A stretch of 64,000 nucleotides of DNA from an uncultured Verrucomicrobiota bacterium (GTDB taxonomy: Bacteria > Verrucomicrobiota > Kiritimatiellia > Kiritimatiellales > Tichowtungiaceae). Of the stretch, positions 9,262-17,514 are shown piece after piece (the stretch's first letter is position 1; every line of letters starts with the position of its first letter). Location: NCBI GenBank assembly GCA_903826865.1, contig CAIKGD010000083.1:17034-81033 (forward strand). The letters run 5' to 3'. A model generated the notes under the pieces. The model ran no database searches, was not told the origin of the DNA, and saw only the letters and a program-made list of their open reading frames with translations. The position numbers and the translations under genes are program-made.

Positions 9262-9310
9262 CTCCGGTCTTTCCCCGGCGGGCGGGATGGGTAATATGGG
9301 CGGCCTGACC

Positions 9311-12300
9311 ATGAAAACCGTACCGTTCTGCCATCTTCATTTTCACACGGAATACAGCCTGCTCGACAGTTCGTGCAAGGTGGCGGACGCCGTGGCGGCG
9401 GCCAAGGAACTGGGCCAGGAGCATCTGGCCATCACCGACCACGGCGTGCTGTACGGTGTAATTGATTTCTATAAGCAGGCGCGCAAGGCGGGCATTAAGC
9501 CGATTATCGGCTGCGAGGTGTACATCGCCCGCAACGGAATGGATGAGAAGACGTCGCAGTCGGATAATCTGCATCTGGTTCTGCTGGCTGAGGATAACAC
9601 AGGCTACGACAATCTGATGCATCTGGTTTCGCTCGGCCATCTGGAAGGATTTTATTACAAGCCGCGCATCGATAAGAAAACTCTCCGCCAATACAGCAGG
9701 GGCTTGATCGGTCTGTCGGCCTGTCTGAAGGGCGAAGTCGCGGAGGCTTGTGCCGAGGGCGCAGTGGATAAAGCCGTAGCGCTGGCGAAGGAATATTCCG
9801 AAATCCTTGGGCCGAATAATTTTTTCCTCGAAATACAGGATCACGGCATTCCGGAACAGAAAACGGCCAATAAATATATTGTCGAGGTGGCGAAATGCAC
9901 CGGTCTGCCGCTGGTGGCGACCAATGATGTGCATTACCTCCGGCAGGAGCACCGCGATGCGCACGATGTGCTGATCTGTCTCCAGCACGGCAATCTGGTG
10001 AGCGATACAAACCGGATGAGTTATTCCGGCGATCAATTCTACATGAAGAGCGGAGCGGAGATGGAACGGTTGTTTCCGAACCATCCGGAAGCGCTGGCCA
10101 ATACGATAGAGATCGCCCGCCGCTGCAATGTGGAGTTTGTGGTGGAAAATCCGCCGCTCCATTTCCCGACGTTCACTATTCCGCCGGAATATGAAAACCA
10201 GAAGGAATACCTGATGGCAACCGGCATCGCAGGACTGAAGCGGCGCTATCCGGTTGAAGATCTCGCCCATCCTGAAACCGACATCGAGAAGCGGGTGGCG
10301 GAACGGTTCAACTACGAAGTCGGCGTCATTGAGAAGACCGGCTTCATCAACTACTTCCTCGTGGTGCAGGATTTTATCGCCTACGCCAAAAGTCAGAACA
10401 TTCCGGTCGGGCCGGGCCGCGGGTCAGGCGCAGGCAGTATGCTGGCTTACGCACTGGGCATCACGGCGCTCGATCCGCTGCTCTATAACCTGATTTTCGA
10501 GCGCTTCCTCAACCCCGACCGCGTATCGCCGCCGGACTTCGACATCGACTTCTGCCAGGCGCGCCGCGGCGAAGTGATCGAGTACGTCAAAGACAAGTAC
10601 GGCCGCGAAAACGTCGCGCAGATCATCACCTTCGGAACACTCGGCGCCAAAACCGTGATCCGCGACATCGGCCGCGTGCTGGCGCTGCCGCTCAACGAGT
10701 GCGACAAGCTGGCCAAGATGGTGCCCGAAACGCCGGGGGCGACGCTGGAGCAGGCGCTGATCGAAAACCCCGACTTCAAACGCGCGGTGCAGCAGGATGC
10801 CACGGCGAAGGAAATTATGAAGTATGCGCGGGTGCTGGAAGGTCTGCCGCGCCATACCGGCACGCACGCCGCCGGCGTGGTGATCGGTGAAAAACCGCTG
10901 ATCGATATCCTCCCGCTCTCTCGCGATAAAGACAAACAGGTGATCACCCAGTTTGAAATGAAGCCGATGGAAGCCATCGGCCTGCTCAAGATGGATTTCC
11001 TCGGGCTGAAAACGCTGACGGTAATTCAGGAAGCGGCGGTGTCTATCCTCGCCAACCACGGCGTCGAACTGGACATGGATAAAATTCCGCTCGATGACAA
11101 AAAAACCTACGACCTGCTCAACCGCGGCGACACGATCGGCGTGTTCCAGGTTGAAAGTGCGGGCATGCGCGACACGCTGCGCAAGATCGGTCTCGACCGC
11201 GTCGAAGACCTGATCGCCATGATCGCGCTCTACCGGCCGGGGCCGATGCAGTTCATTGACGAATTTATCGCCCGCAAGCACGGCAAGGTGAAAATTCAGT
11301 ATGACCACCCGCTGCTCGAACCTGTTCTGAAAGAAACCTACGGCATTATCGTTTATCAGGAACAGATTCAGCAGGTCGCCAATAAGCTGGCCGGTTTTAC
11401 GCTCGGCGAAGGCGACCTGCTGCGCCGCGCCATGGGGAAAAAAGACATGTCCGTCATGTCGGCTCAGCGCGAAAATTTCATCACCGGCTGTAAAAAGACC
11501 AACAACATTGACCGGAAGCTGGGCGAAAAACTCTGGGACATGATCGAAAAATTCGCGCAATACGGTTTCAACAAATCGCACAGCGCGGCGTACGGTATTA
11601 TTTCCTATCAGACCGCCTGGCTGAAGGCCAACTACCCCGAAGAATTCATGGCCGCCCTGCTTTCAAGTGAAATGGGAACCCCTGACAAGCTGGCCTTTCT
11701 GCTGGCCGAAGCGCGCGAAATGGGCCTCAACGTGCGTGCGCCGAGCGTCAACGAAAGCGTAGCGCGCTTCCGCCCCGCAAAAGGCGCGCTGCATTTCGGC
11801 CTGGCCGGCGTCAAAAATGTCGGCGCAGGCGCGGTCGAAGCGCTGACCGTGGAGCGCGAAAAGAACGGCCCGTTCAAGGGGCTGATGGATTTCTGCATCC
11901 GCATGGGTTCGCGCGAGGTGAACCGCAAGACGCTGGAAAGCCTGATTAAATGCGGTGCCTTCGATTTCTGCCGCAAACCGCGCAGCCGCCTGTTCGCCGG
12001 TGTTGAAATGGCGATGGGCCGTGCGCAAAGCGCGCAAAAAGACAAATTGAGCGGACAGAGCTCGCTCTTCGACATGTTCAGCAGCGGTCCGGCGCAGAAC
12101 GGCGATGACGACCTGCCCGCTGTCGAACCGTGGCCGGACAGCGAAATGCTTACGGCTGAAAAAGAGCTGATCGGGTTTTATATTTCCGGTCATCCGCTGG
12201 CCAAACATGAATGGACGCTGCGTACGTTCGCGCTGCAGCGCATCGGTGAACTGGCCGATGTAATGGAAGCCGCCGGCGGTGACGAACAGAAAACACTGAT

Positions 12301-12859
12301 TCGCGTCGGCGGGCTGGTGGATAAATATAAAAAGGTTTTCACGAAGAAAGACGATCCCCGCCCCTACGCGCGCTTCCGCCTCGAAGGCCTCGAAGCCGCG
12401 GTCAACGCCGTCGTCTGGCCGGACGATTTTCAGCGGTTCGAAAAACTGCTCGAAGACGGCACGCCGCTAATGGCCGGCGGACGCATCACGCGCGACTTCC
12501 GCGACGAACTGGAAATCCAGATTTCGGAAATTTTTCCGCTGCAAGAGGCACCGGCCCGGTTTGCAGAAAAAGTGAGCCTGCACCTGCCCGAAGCCGTGCT
12601 GAGTCAGGAAAAGTTTCAAGCCATCAAAAAAATCGCGGCGGAACACCCCGGCCCGACGCCGCTGAATATTTGTGTCCTGCTCGATTCCGGCGAAAAGGTT
12701 TTTATCAAAGCCGACCGCTCTTCGCAGGTGACCGCCTCGCCGGAGCTGGTGCAGAAACTTGAACACCTGCTAGGTGAAGAGGCGGTTTATGTCGGCGCGC
12801 GCTCACAACCGTTCTTGCACGAACCGCCCCGGCGGAGCTTTAATAGGCGCAAATCATGA
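9311..12859 (+). CDS. dnaE: DNA polymerase III alpha subunit
   Basis: 1182 residues from the ATG at 9311, a usual length for DnaE. It is the replicative polymerase catalytic subunit. The N-terminal PHP domain starts with HLHFHTEYSLLDS. The palm carries GRGSGAGSMLAYALGIT and the metal-binding PDFDIDF (near residue 407). The tail has the OB-fold region (IRVGGLVDKYKKVFTKKDD). The longest frame begins at a TTG at 9254 inside a palindrome and adds residues that do not belong to the family, so it was not used. The acyltransferase gene overlaps the stop by 4 bp. Confidence 0.96.
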   Translation: MKTVPFCHLHFHTEYSLLDSSCKVADAVAAAKELGQEHLAITDHGVLYGVIDFYKQARKAGIKPIIGCEVYIARNGMDEKTSQSDNLHLVLLAEDNTGYDNLMHLVSLGHLEGFYYKPRIDKKTLRQYSRGLIGLSACLKGEVAEACAEGAVDKAVALAKEYSEILGPNNFFLEIQDHGIPEQKTANKYIVEVAKCTGLPLVATNDVHYLRQEHRDAHDVLICLQHGNLVSDTNRMSYSGDQFYMKSGAEMERLFPNHPEALANTIEIARRCNVEFVVENPPLHFPTFTIPPEYENQKEYLMATGIAGLKRRYPVEDLAHPETDIEKRVAERFNYEVGVIEKTGFINYFLVVQDFIAYAKSQNIPVGPGRGSGAGSMLAYALGITALDPLLYNLIFERFLNPDRVSPPDFDIDFCQARRGEVIEYVKDKYGRENVAQIITFGTLGAKTVIRDIGRVLALPLNECDKLAKMVPETPGATLEQALIENPDFKRAVQQDATAKEIMKYARVLEGLPRHTGTHAAGVVIGEKPLIDILPLSRDKDKQVITQFEMKPMEAIGLLKMDFLGLKTLTVIQEAAVSILANHGVELDMDKIPLDDKKTYDLLNRGDTIGVFQVESAGMRDTLRKIGLDRVEDLIAMIALYRPGPMQFIDEFIARKHGKVKIQYDHPLLEPVLKETYGIIVYQEQIQQVANKLAGFTLGEGDLLRRAMGKKDMSVMSAQRENFITGCKKTNNIDRKLGEKLWDMIEKFAQYGFNKSHSAAYGIISYQTAWLKANYPEEFMAALLSSEMGTPDKLAFLLAEAREMGLNVRAPSVNESVARFRPAKGALHFGLAGVKNVGAGAVEALTVEREKNGPFKGLMDFCIRMGSREVNRKTLESLIKCGAFDFCRKPRSRLFAGVEMAMGRAQSAQKDKLSGQSSLFDMFSSGPAQNGDDDLPAVEPWPDSEMLTAEKELIGFYISGHPLAKHEWTLRTFALQRIGELADVMEAAGGDEQKTLIRVGGLVDKYKKVFTKKDDPRPYARFRLEGLEAAVNAVVWPDDFQRFEKLLEDGTPLMAGGRITRDFRDELEIQISEIFPLQEAPARFAEKVSLHLPEAVLSQEKFQAIKKIAAEHPGPTPLNICVLLDSGEKVFIKADRSSQVTASPELVQKLEHLLGEEAVYVGARSQPFLHEPPRRSFNRRKS

Positions 12860-13761
12860 AGTATCGGACTAAACATGTTTTTGAATACGTGATGCTGCGC
12901 GGCCTGCTCGGCCTCGTGAATGTTCTGCCGCTGCGCATAGCGCTGGCCGTCGGCTGGCTGCTCGGCGCGATTTTATTTTACGGGCTGCGCTTCCGCCGGC
13001 AAAAAGCGGAATCCCGCCTGAAACAGGTTTTCGGCGAACGCTTCAGCGCTAAAGAGCGCCGCCGCATAGCATGGCTTTCGTTCCGCAATATCTGCTTTAA
13101 CGCGGTCGAAGCCGCACGCTTCGGAAAACTGACGCCGGAAAAACTGCAGCGCATGCCGATCTACGCCGGCATCACCGCCATGCAGAAAATTTACCGTGAA
13201 AACGGCGCGTTCATTTTTGCTACCGCGCATATGGGCAACTGGGATCTGGGCGGCATTGCCTGCAAGCTGGCGGGTATTCCGGTTTTTTCCATTGCGCGTC
13301 GGCAGAAAAATCCGCTGACCGATGAACTGCTCAACCGGATGCGCAACGCCACCGGCATGGAAGTGGTGCTGAACGATTCCAAGGTGCTCAAAAACGTCGT
13401 CCGCAAAATCAAAGCCGGCGAAGTGCTGGCGATTCTGCCGGATGTGCGCTCGCGCACGGAAGCACTGGCCATCGATTTTCTCGGCGGCAAAGCCAATATC
13501 GGCGCCGGGGTAGTGCTCTTCGCACAAATGGCAGACTGCCCGATCTATCCGGCGGTGCTGCTGCGCCGCGGCTGGGCGCACCACGAATACAAAGTGTTCG
13601 ACCCGATCTTCCCCGATCCATCGCTCGACAAAAAAGACGACTGGCAGCGGATGATGCAAAAGCTCGTCTCCATCTTTGACGCCGAAATCCACGCCCACCC
13701 CGAACAGTATTTCTGGTTCAACAAACGCTGGGTGCTCGATCCGATTAAGAGAATGGGATGA
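12856..13761 (+). CDS. Lysophospholipid/lipid A acyltransferase (LpxL/HtrB family)
   Basis: 301 residues. A hydrophobic N-terminal helix (LPLRIALAVGWLLGAILFYG) anchors the protein to the inner membrane. The acyltransferase HX4D motif appears as HMGNWD near residue 125, and further family blocks include GEVLAILPDVRS and the C-terminal YFWFNKRW. Members transfer fatty acids to lipid A precursors or related lipids, which supports an outer-membrane-bearing cell. The ATG overlaps the dnaE stop (ATGA), so the two are co-translated. Whether it acts on Kdo-lipid A cannot be told. Confidence 0.85.
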   Translation: MKYRTKHVFEYVMLRGLLGLVNVLPLRIALAVGWLLGAILFYGLRFRRQKAESRLKQVFGERFSAKERRRIAWLSFRNICFNAVEAARFGKLTPEKLQRMPIYAGITAMQKIYRENGAFIFATAHMGNWDLGGIACKLAGIPVFSIARRQKNPLTDELLNRMRNATGMEVVLNDSKVLKNVVRKIKAGEVLAILPDVRSRTEALAIDFLGGKANIGAGVVLFAQMADCPIYPAVLLRRGWAHHEYKVFDPIFPDPSLDKKDDWQRMMQKLVSIFDAEIHAHPEQYFWFNKRWVLDPIKRMG

Positions 13762-13884
13762 TGAACACTGGAATAGAGCTATTTTTATCTCTGCCCAGCG
13801 GATTTACTCCTCGCAAATTTGATGTTTAATATTATGTTGGTCGAAGAAGAAATAACGGTAGAAATATCCTGATACGGTAACAGC

Positions 13885-14775
13885 ATGAACATTTTTGAAA
13901 ACAACGGGCATGCAATCATATGGGGCGACGTGATCGAGGCTCTGACTACCGAAATCCCTGACAATTCTATTGATTTGGTATTCGCCGACCCCCCGTACAA
14001 TATCGGCAAGAACTTTAACGGTCGTAAGGACCGGTGGCCGTCTGACGAAGCGTATCTCTCTTGGTGTTATGAGTGGCTTGAACTCTGCATCTCAAAACTT
14101 AAGCCTACCGGTAGTCTTTACGTGATGACCGCCACCCAAAACATGCCGTTCTTTGATATCTTCCTCCGCAAACGCCTCCATATTCTGTCGCGTATCGTGT
14201 GGGCATATGACAGTTCGGGTGTACAGGCGCGTAATTACTTCGGCTCTCTCTACGAACCAATTCTTTTTGGCGTTAAGGATAAAGACAACTACACCTTTAA
14301 CGCCGATGATATCCTTGTTGAAGCGCGCACAGGCGCGACTCGTAAATTGATCGACTACCGAAAATCCGTTCCTGCCGTGTACAATAGTAAAAAGGTTCCT
14401 GGAAACGTCTGGAATATACCGCGAGTTAGGTACCGAATGGACGAGTACGAAAATCACCCGACCCAGAAACCAACCGCACTTCTTGATAGAATCGTACGCG
14501 CGAGTTCAAATCCTGGAGACCTAGTACTTGACCCGTTTTCCGGAACATTCACCACCTCATCAGTCGCGCAGCTGTTGGGGCGCAACTCCGTCGGTATTGA
14601 GGCCGAGGAAACGTATGTGAAAATCGGACTTCGCCGTTTGGCTATTCGGGAACAATACAATGGAGAAGTCCTGCGCCGAGAACCTAAGATATACGAACAA
14701 CAAGAATCACCATCTCAACAACATCTGGCAATCTTTGAAGGGCGGACACCATGGAACACGACTTCACCCCAGTAA
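13885..14775 (+). CDS. Beta-class DNA methyltransferase (adenine N6 or cytosine N4)
   Basis: 296 residues. The catalytic motif DPPYNIGKNF lies near residue 35 and the AdoMet-binding motif LDPFSGTFTTSS near residue 214; this order (IV before I) marks the beta class. It modifies DNA at a specific site, probably as part of a restriction-modification system because the next gene overlaps it by 25 bp. Base composition is visibly lower in GC than the neighbouring dnaE region, a sign of transfer. DPPY favours adenine. Recognition sequence unknown. A clear ribosome site was not found before the ATG at 13885. Confidence 0.88.
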   Translation: MNIFENNGHAIIWGDVIEALTTEIPDNSIDLVFADPPYNIGKNFNGRKDRWPSDEAYLSWCYEWLELCISKLKPTGSLYVMTATQNMPFFDIFLRKRLHILSRIVWAYDSSGVQARNYFGSLYEPILFGVKDKDNYTFNADDILVEARTGATRKLIDYRKSVPAVYNSKKVPGNVWNIPRVRYRMDEYENHPTQKPTALLDRIVRASSNPGDLVLDPFSGTFTTSSVAQLLGRNSVGIEAEETYVKIGLRRLAIREQYNGEVLRREPKIYEQQESPSQQHLAIFEGRTPWNTTSPQ

Positions 14776-15170
14776 TAAACGCAGTTCTTACTCGGCACTT
14801 CGGAACTGCCGCACAAGATCTTTTCGAAAAAAGCCCTCTTCTACAATACATTAACCTTAAAACGGTTTCCGCTACCCGTGGTTCAAAGTCGAGAAGCAGT
14901 TTTGCGAATCTGTACGCGATCTATGTTCTGGCGGAAGACTATGTAGCGCACGGGTTTCACAAAAAAGGGGATTATTCTAAATACGAAGGTGCTCAATTCT
15001 CAAAACTCTTTACGCGACAACGCGAGTTGCCCTTTGGAAGCAAGTTGCAAAACCACGGGTTAGGAGTTGCCCAAGGCTATCTAGACAATATCATGACGGA
15101 GATCGTCAGCCAAAGTAAGGTCGAATTCAACTACGAGGATTCTGATGACGATGAGAATGACGAAGAATGA
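14751..15170 (+). CDS. Short partner of the DNA methyltransferase, possibly a truncated restriction enzyme
   Basis: 139 residues with no family recognised with certainty. It overlaps the methyltransferase by 25 bp and shares its low GC, so it was acquired with it. The sequence is soluble and basic (LKTVSATRGSKSRSSFANLY) until a very acidic end (EDSDDDENDEE). No PD-(D/E)XK catalytic core is evident. The frame ends 70 bp before an orphan piece of mnmA, so the original gene may have been longer and cut by the recombination that created that junction. An intact small accessory protein is the alternative. Confidence 0.5.
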   Translation: MEHDFTPVINAVLTRHFGTAAQDLFEKSPLLQYINLKTVSATRGSKSRSSFANLYAIYVLAEDYVAHGFHKKGDYSKYEGAQFSKLFTRQRELPFGSKLQNHGLGVAQGYLDNIMTEIVSQSKVEFNYEDSDDDENDEE

Positions 15171-15240
15171 AGTTGGCCTATATCGCGTCCTGCCACCACA
15201 ACTTATCTGCAGGTCGGTAGGTTGAGACAACTCTTCGGTG

Positions 15241-15320
15241 TTATTCCTTCTCGCCGCCGAAAACTTCGTCGCCGTCATAGACAACCGCCGCCTGGCCGGG
15301 AGTAAGGGCGAACTGCGGCT
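15241..15320 (-). pseudogene. Orphan 3' end of an mnmA gene
   Basis: The minus strand encodes EPQFALTPGQAAVVYDGDEV followed by FGGEKE and a stop. This matches the last residues of the full MnmA (stop at 16220) except at the extreme end. At DNA level the two are alike but clearly diverged, roughly four in five bases by eye, and in the same orientation. No start or active site is present, so it cannot make a functional enzyme. The copy and the full gene flank the SOUL gene as direct repeats. Confidence 0.75.
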
Positions 15321-15328
15321 CTTTGAGT

Positions 15329-15405
15329 TTTGGAGTGCGGCAGCTTGATGCCGCTTTTCCCCGCGACCGTACAGTGAAAGCGCCGTCAAGCTGCCGCACT
15401 CCAAA
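15329..15405. repeat. REP-like element with 20-bp perfect inverted arms
   Basis: TTTGGAGTGCGGCAGCTTGA at 15329-15348 is the exact reverse complement of 15386-15405. The 37-bp centre can extend the stem with CGCTTT/AAAGCG. It directly adjoins the orphan mnmA end. The same outer words (GGA-TGCGG, GCACTCCA) frame the element at 16111, so they appear to be one family. It would form a strong hairpin in RNA. No RAYT transposase is in the window. Confidence 0.75.
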
Positions 15406-15527
15406 TGGGCGCAAGACGCGATGTCGGAATACGGAAAAGAAGATTGTGTTTATTCTGATCGGCGGTGTTACTCTTCGAGAAGACACTGATTGATACAGCT
15501 ACGTGCAAATAATCCGGGGCGGTGGTC

Positions 15528-16106
15528 ATGAAACATACAATTCGTATTCTGCTTACAGCCGCAGTTCTAATCATAGGAGCGAGGAATGTCATGGCAATCG
15601 AAGAAGCAACCTACAAGGTAGTGGAAACAGACGGCCGGTTTGAGACCCGCGATTACGCGCCCCACATCCTCGCCGAAACGGTCGTGGACGGAAGTCTGGA
15701 AGATGCCGGAAACTCGGCGTTCGGCAGGCTCTTTCAATATATTTCCGGCGAAAACCAGACGCACGGCAAGGTGGCTATGACCGCTCCCGTGGGACAACAG
15801 CCCGCGCAGGAAAAGTGGGCCGTGAGTTTCATGATGCCGGCAACATATACGCTCGGAACTCTTCCGGCACCGGCGGATCCCAAGGTCACGTTACGTCCGA
15901 TTCCGGCCCGCCGGGTCGCCGCCGTGCGCTACTCCGGTTTCTGGAGTCAGGCGCGCTACCTTAAATTCAAAGCGGAACTGGAGTCGTGGATTGGTGCAAA
16001 GGGACTTACTGTTGCGGGCGATCCGATATGGGCGCGCTACAACCCGCCGTTTACTCCCTGGTTTTTGCGCCGGAACGAAATCCTGATTCCGGTGAATATA
16101 AAATAA
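15528..16106 (+). CDS. SOUL-family heme-binding-like protein, secreted
   Basis: 192 residues. A signal peptide (MKHTIRILLTAAVLIIGARN, cleaved near VMA) is followed by the SOUL fold: EEATYKVVETDGRFETRDY at the start, GKVAMTAPVG in the middle, WARYNPPFTPWFLRRNEI at the end. SOUL proteins bind heme or tetrapyrroles in some organisms, but many bacterial members are uncharacterised. An in-frame GTG at 15522 is possible, but ATG 15528 fits the signal peptide. The gene sits between two REP-like elements and between two copies of the mnmA 3' end, as an inserted unit would. Confidence 0.85.
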   Translation: MKHTIRILLTAAVLIIGARNVMAIEEATYKVVETDGRFETRDYAPHILAETVVDGSLEDAGNSAFGRLFQYISGENQTHGKVAMTAPVGQQPAQEKWAVSFMMPATYTLGTLPAPADPKVTLRPIPARRVAAVRYSGFWSQARYLKFKAELESWIGAKGLTVAGDPIWARYNPPFTPWFLRRNEILIPVNIK

Positions 16107-16110
16107 GCTA

Positions 16111-16214
16111 TGGACTGCGGCGGCTTGCCGCCGCTTTTGCAGGGCGAAGCTTGCTTCGACTGCTCACCGAAGCAAGCTTCGGCAACTAAAGCGCAGGCAA
16201 GCCTGCGCACTCCA
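16111..16214. repeat. REP-like element with several nested palindromes
   Basis: Starts TGGACTGCGG and ends GCGCACTCCA. Inside are GCGGCGG-CTTG-CCGCCGC, then CGAAGCTTGCTTCG, then CCGAAGC-AA-GCTTCGG, then GCGCAGGC-AA-GCCTGCGC. It lies between the convergent SOUL and mnmA genes, where it may also end transcription from both sides. Outer words match the element at 15329. Confidence 0.7.
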
Positions 16215-16219
16215 AATAA

Positions 16220-17365
16220 TTACTTAATCCACCCGCCACCGAGAACTTCGTCGCCGTCATAAACGACCGCCGCCTGACCGGGAGTGAGCGCGAACTGCGG
16301 TTCGGCAAAACAAACTTTGAATTCAGTGTCGTTGATTTTTTTCAGCGTTGCTGGCGCGCCGCGATGGCCGTAGCGGGGTTGGACGGTGAAAACAGAATGA
16401 CCCACCCCGCCGTTCCGGCACCCCTCCAAAGGAGGGGATTTTAAGAGCTCCCCTCCGGTGGAGGGGTGGCCGCAGGCCGGGGTGGGTTGCGGAGTTTGAT
16501 TTTCGGGAAAATGTCCTGAAATCCAATGCGCGTCCTGCACCAGACATTCGGACTGCATGACGCCTTCGCGCGGCGAAAGAGTAATTTCGTTTTTAGCGGC
16601 ATCAATGCGGCTGACGTAAACGCGTTCCCCAACGGCGACGCCGGTGCCGCCGCGCTGTCCAACAGTGAAGCGATGGATGCCGTCGTGGTCGGCCAGCTTG
16701 TTTCCTTTATCGTCGAGTACACGGCCTTTCTTTTTGACTTCCGGCGCGCGCGCTTCGACAAATTCGGGATACATGCCCTCTTCGACAAAGCAGAGGTCCT
16801 GACTTTCGCCGCGCGGGATAACCGGCAGATCGTGATCGGCCGACCATTTTTTGACTTCCTCTTTCGTCCAGCCGCCGAGCGGAAACACGACATGCGCGAG
16901 CTGTTTCTGCGAGAGGCGGTGCAGGAAGTAAGACTGGTCTTTGGTGCGGTCCGCGCCGCGCAGCAGATGAAACGCGCCGCCGCGTTCTTCGATGCGGGCG
17001 TAGTGGCCGGTCGCCAGCACGGCGCAGTCGAGCTGCACGGCGCGATCGAGCAGAAAGCCGAATTTGATGAACTGGTTGCAGGCAATGCACGGCGACGGCG
17101 TGCGGCCCGCCGCGTATTCGCTGACGAACGGGTTCACCACTTTTTCTTCGAAGCGGTCCTGCGCGTTGACGACGTAGTGGCGGATGCCGAGCGCCGCGCA
17201 GACTTTCTGGGCGCGGGCGACATCTTCGAGTGAACAGCAGCGCGAGCCGTTTTTCCACATGTGGGCGGTCAGGCCGATAACTTCCCAGCCCTGCTCCACA
17301 AGCAGAGCCGCCGCCACGGAACTGTCCGTGCCGCCGCTCATTCCGACTGCCGCGCGCTTTTTCAT
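16220..17365 (-). CDS. mnmA: tRNA 2-thiouridine synthase MnmA with an in-frame repeat insertion
   Basis: 381 residues. It thiolates U34 of Lys, Glu and Gln tRNAs in the cytosol. The PP-loop SGGTDSS is at residue 10, and the two catalytic cysteines are C93 (TPSPCIACN) and C192 (ESQDLCF). The C-terminal beta-barrel keeps RHxxPATL-like GHRGAPATL and LTPGQAAVVYDGDEVLGGGW. About 30 residues (near 293-322, rich in Pro and Gly) interrupt this domain between HWISGHFPEN and HSVFTVQPRY. They are coded by a palindromic DNA element and absent from usual MnmA. Catalytic residues are untouched, so the enzyme may still work. Confidence 0.95.
   Translation of the reverse strand: MKKRAAVGMSGGTDSSVAAALLVEQGWEVIGLTAHMWKNGSRCCSLEDVARAQKVCAALGIRHYVVNAQDRFEEKVVNPFVSEYAAGRTPSPCIACNQFIKFGFLLDRAVQLDCAVLATGHYARIEERGGAFHLLRGADRTKDQSYFLHRLSQKQLAHVVFPLGGWTKEEVKKWSADHDLPVIPRGESQDLCFVEEGMYPEFVEARAPEVKKKGRVLDDKGNKLADHDGIHRFTVGQRGGTGVAVGERVYVSRIDAAKNEITLSPREGVMQSECLVQDAHWISGHFPENQTPQPTPACGHPSTGGELLKSPPLEGCRNGGVGHSVFTVQPRYGHRGAPATLKKINDTEFKVCFAEPQFALTPGQAAVVYDGDEVLGGGWIK
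16400..16487. repeat. Palindromic element inserted in frame within mnmA
   Basis: Perfect 10-bp terminal inverted repeats (ACCCACCCCG at 16400-16409, CGGGGTGGGT at 16478-16487) enclose CACCCCTCC (16419-16427) and its complement GGAGGGGTG (16460-16468), plus a further GGAGGGG/CCCCTCC pair. The element leaves the MnmA frame open. Elements of this sort, encoding Pro-Thr-Pro-rich peptides, are known as selfish palindromes in other bacteria; that link is by resemblance. Confidence 0.75.
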
Positions 17366-17514
17366 GTCGTGGCGGGTTGTAACGGATGCCGGAGGGAAAA
17401 GCCAGCGTTTCTACTGCCGAACCCCGTTTACAAAGCGATCCGCACGTCATCCAGACAATAAATTCCGCTGACAGACGTTTTACATAGTACACTTGAACAG
17501 GAAAGGGTTGCTGT

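Noticed and set aside
9254..9310. Longer dnaE start at TTG 9254
   Set aside because: The TTG lies inside a palindrome and the extra residues (MENSGLSPAGGMGNMGG) are not like any DnaE start.
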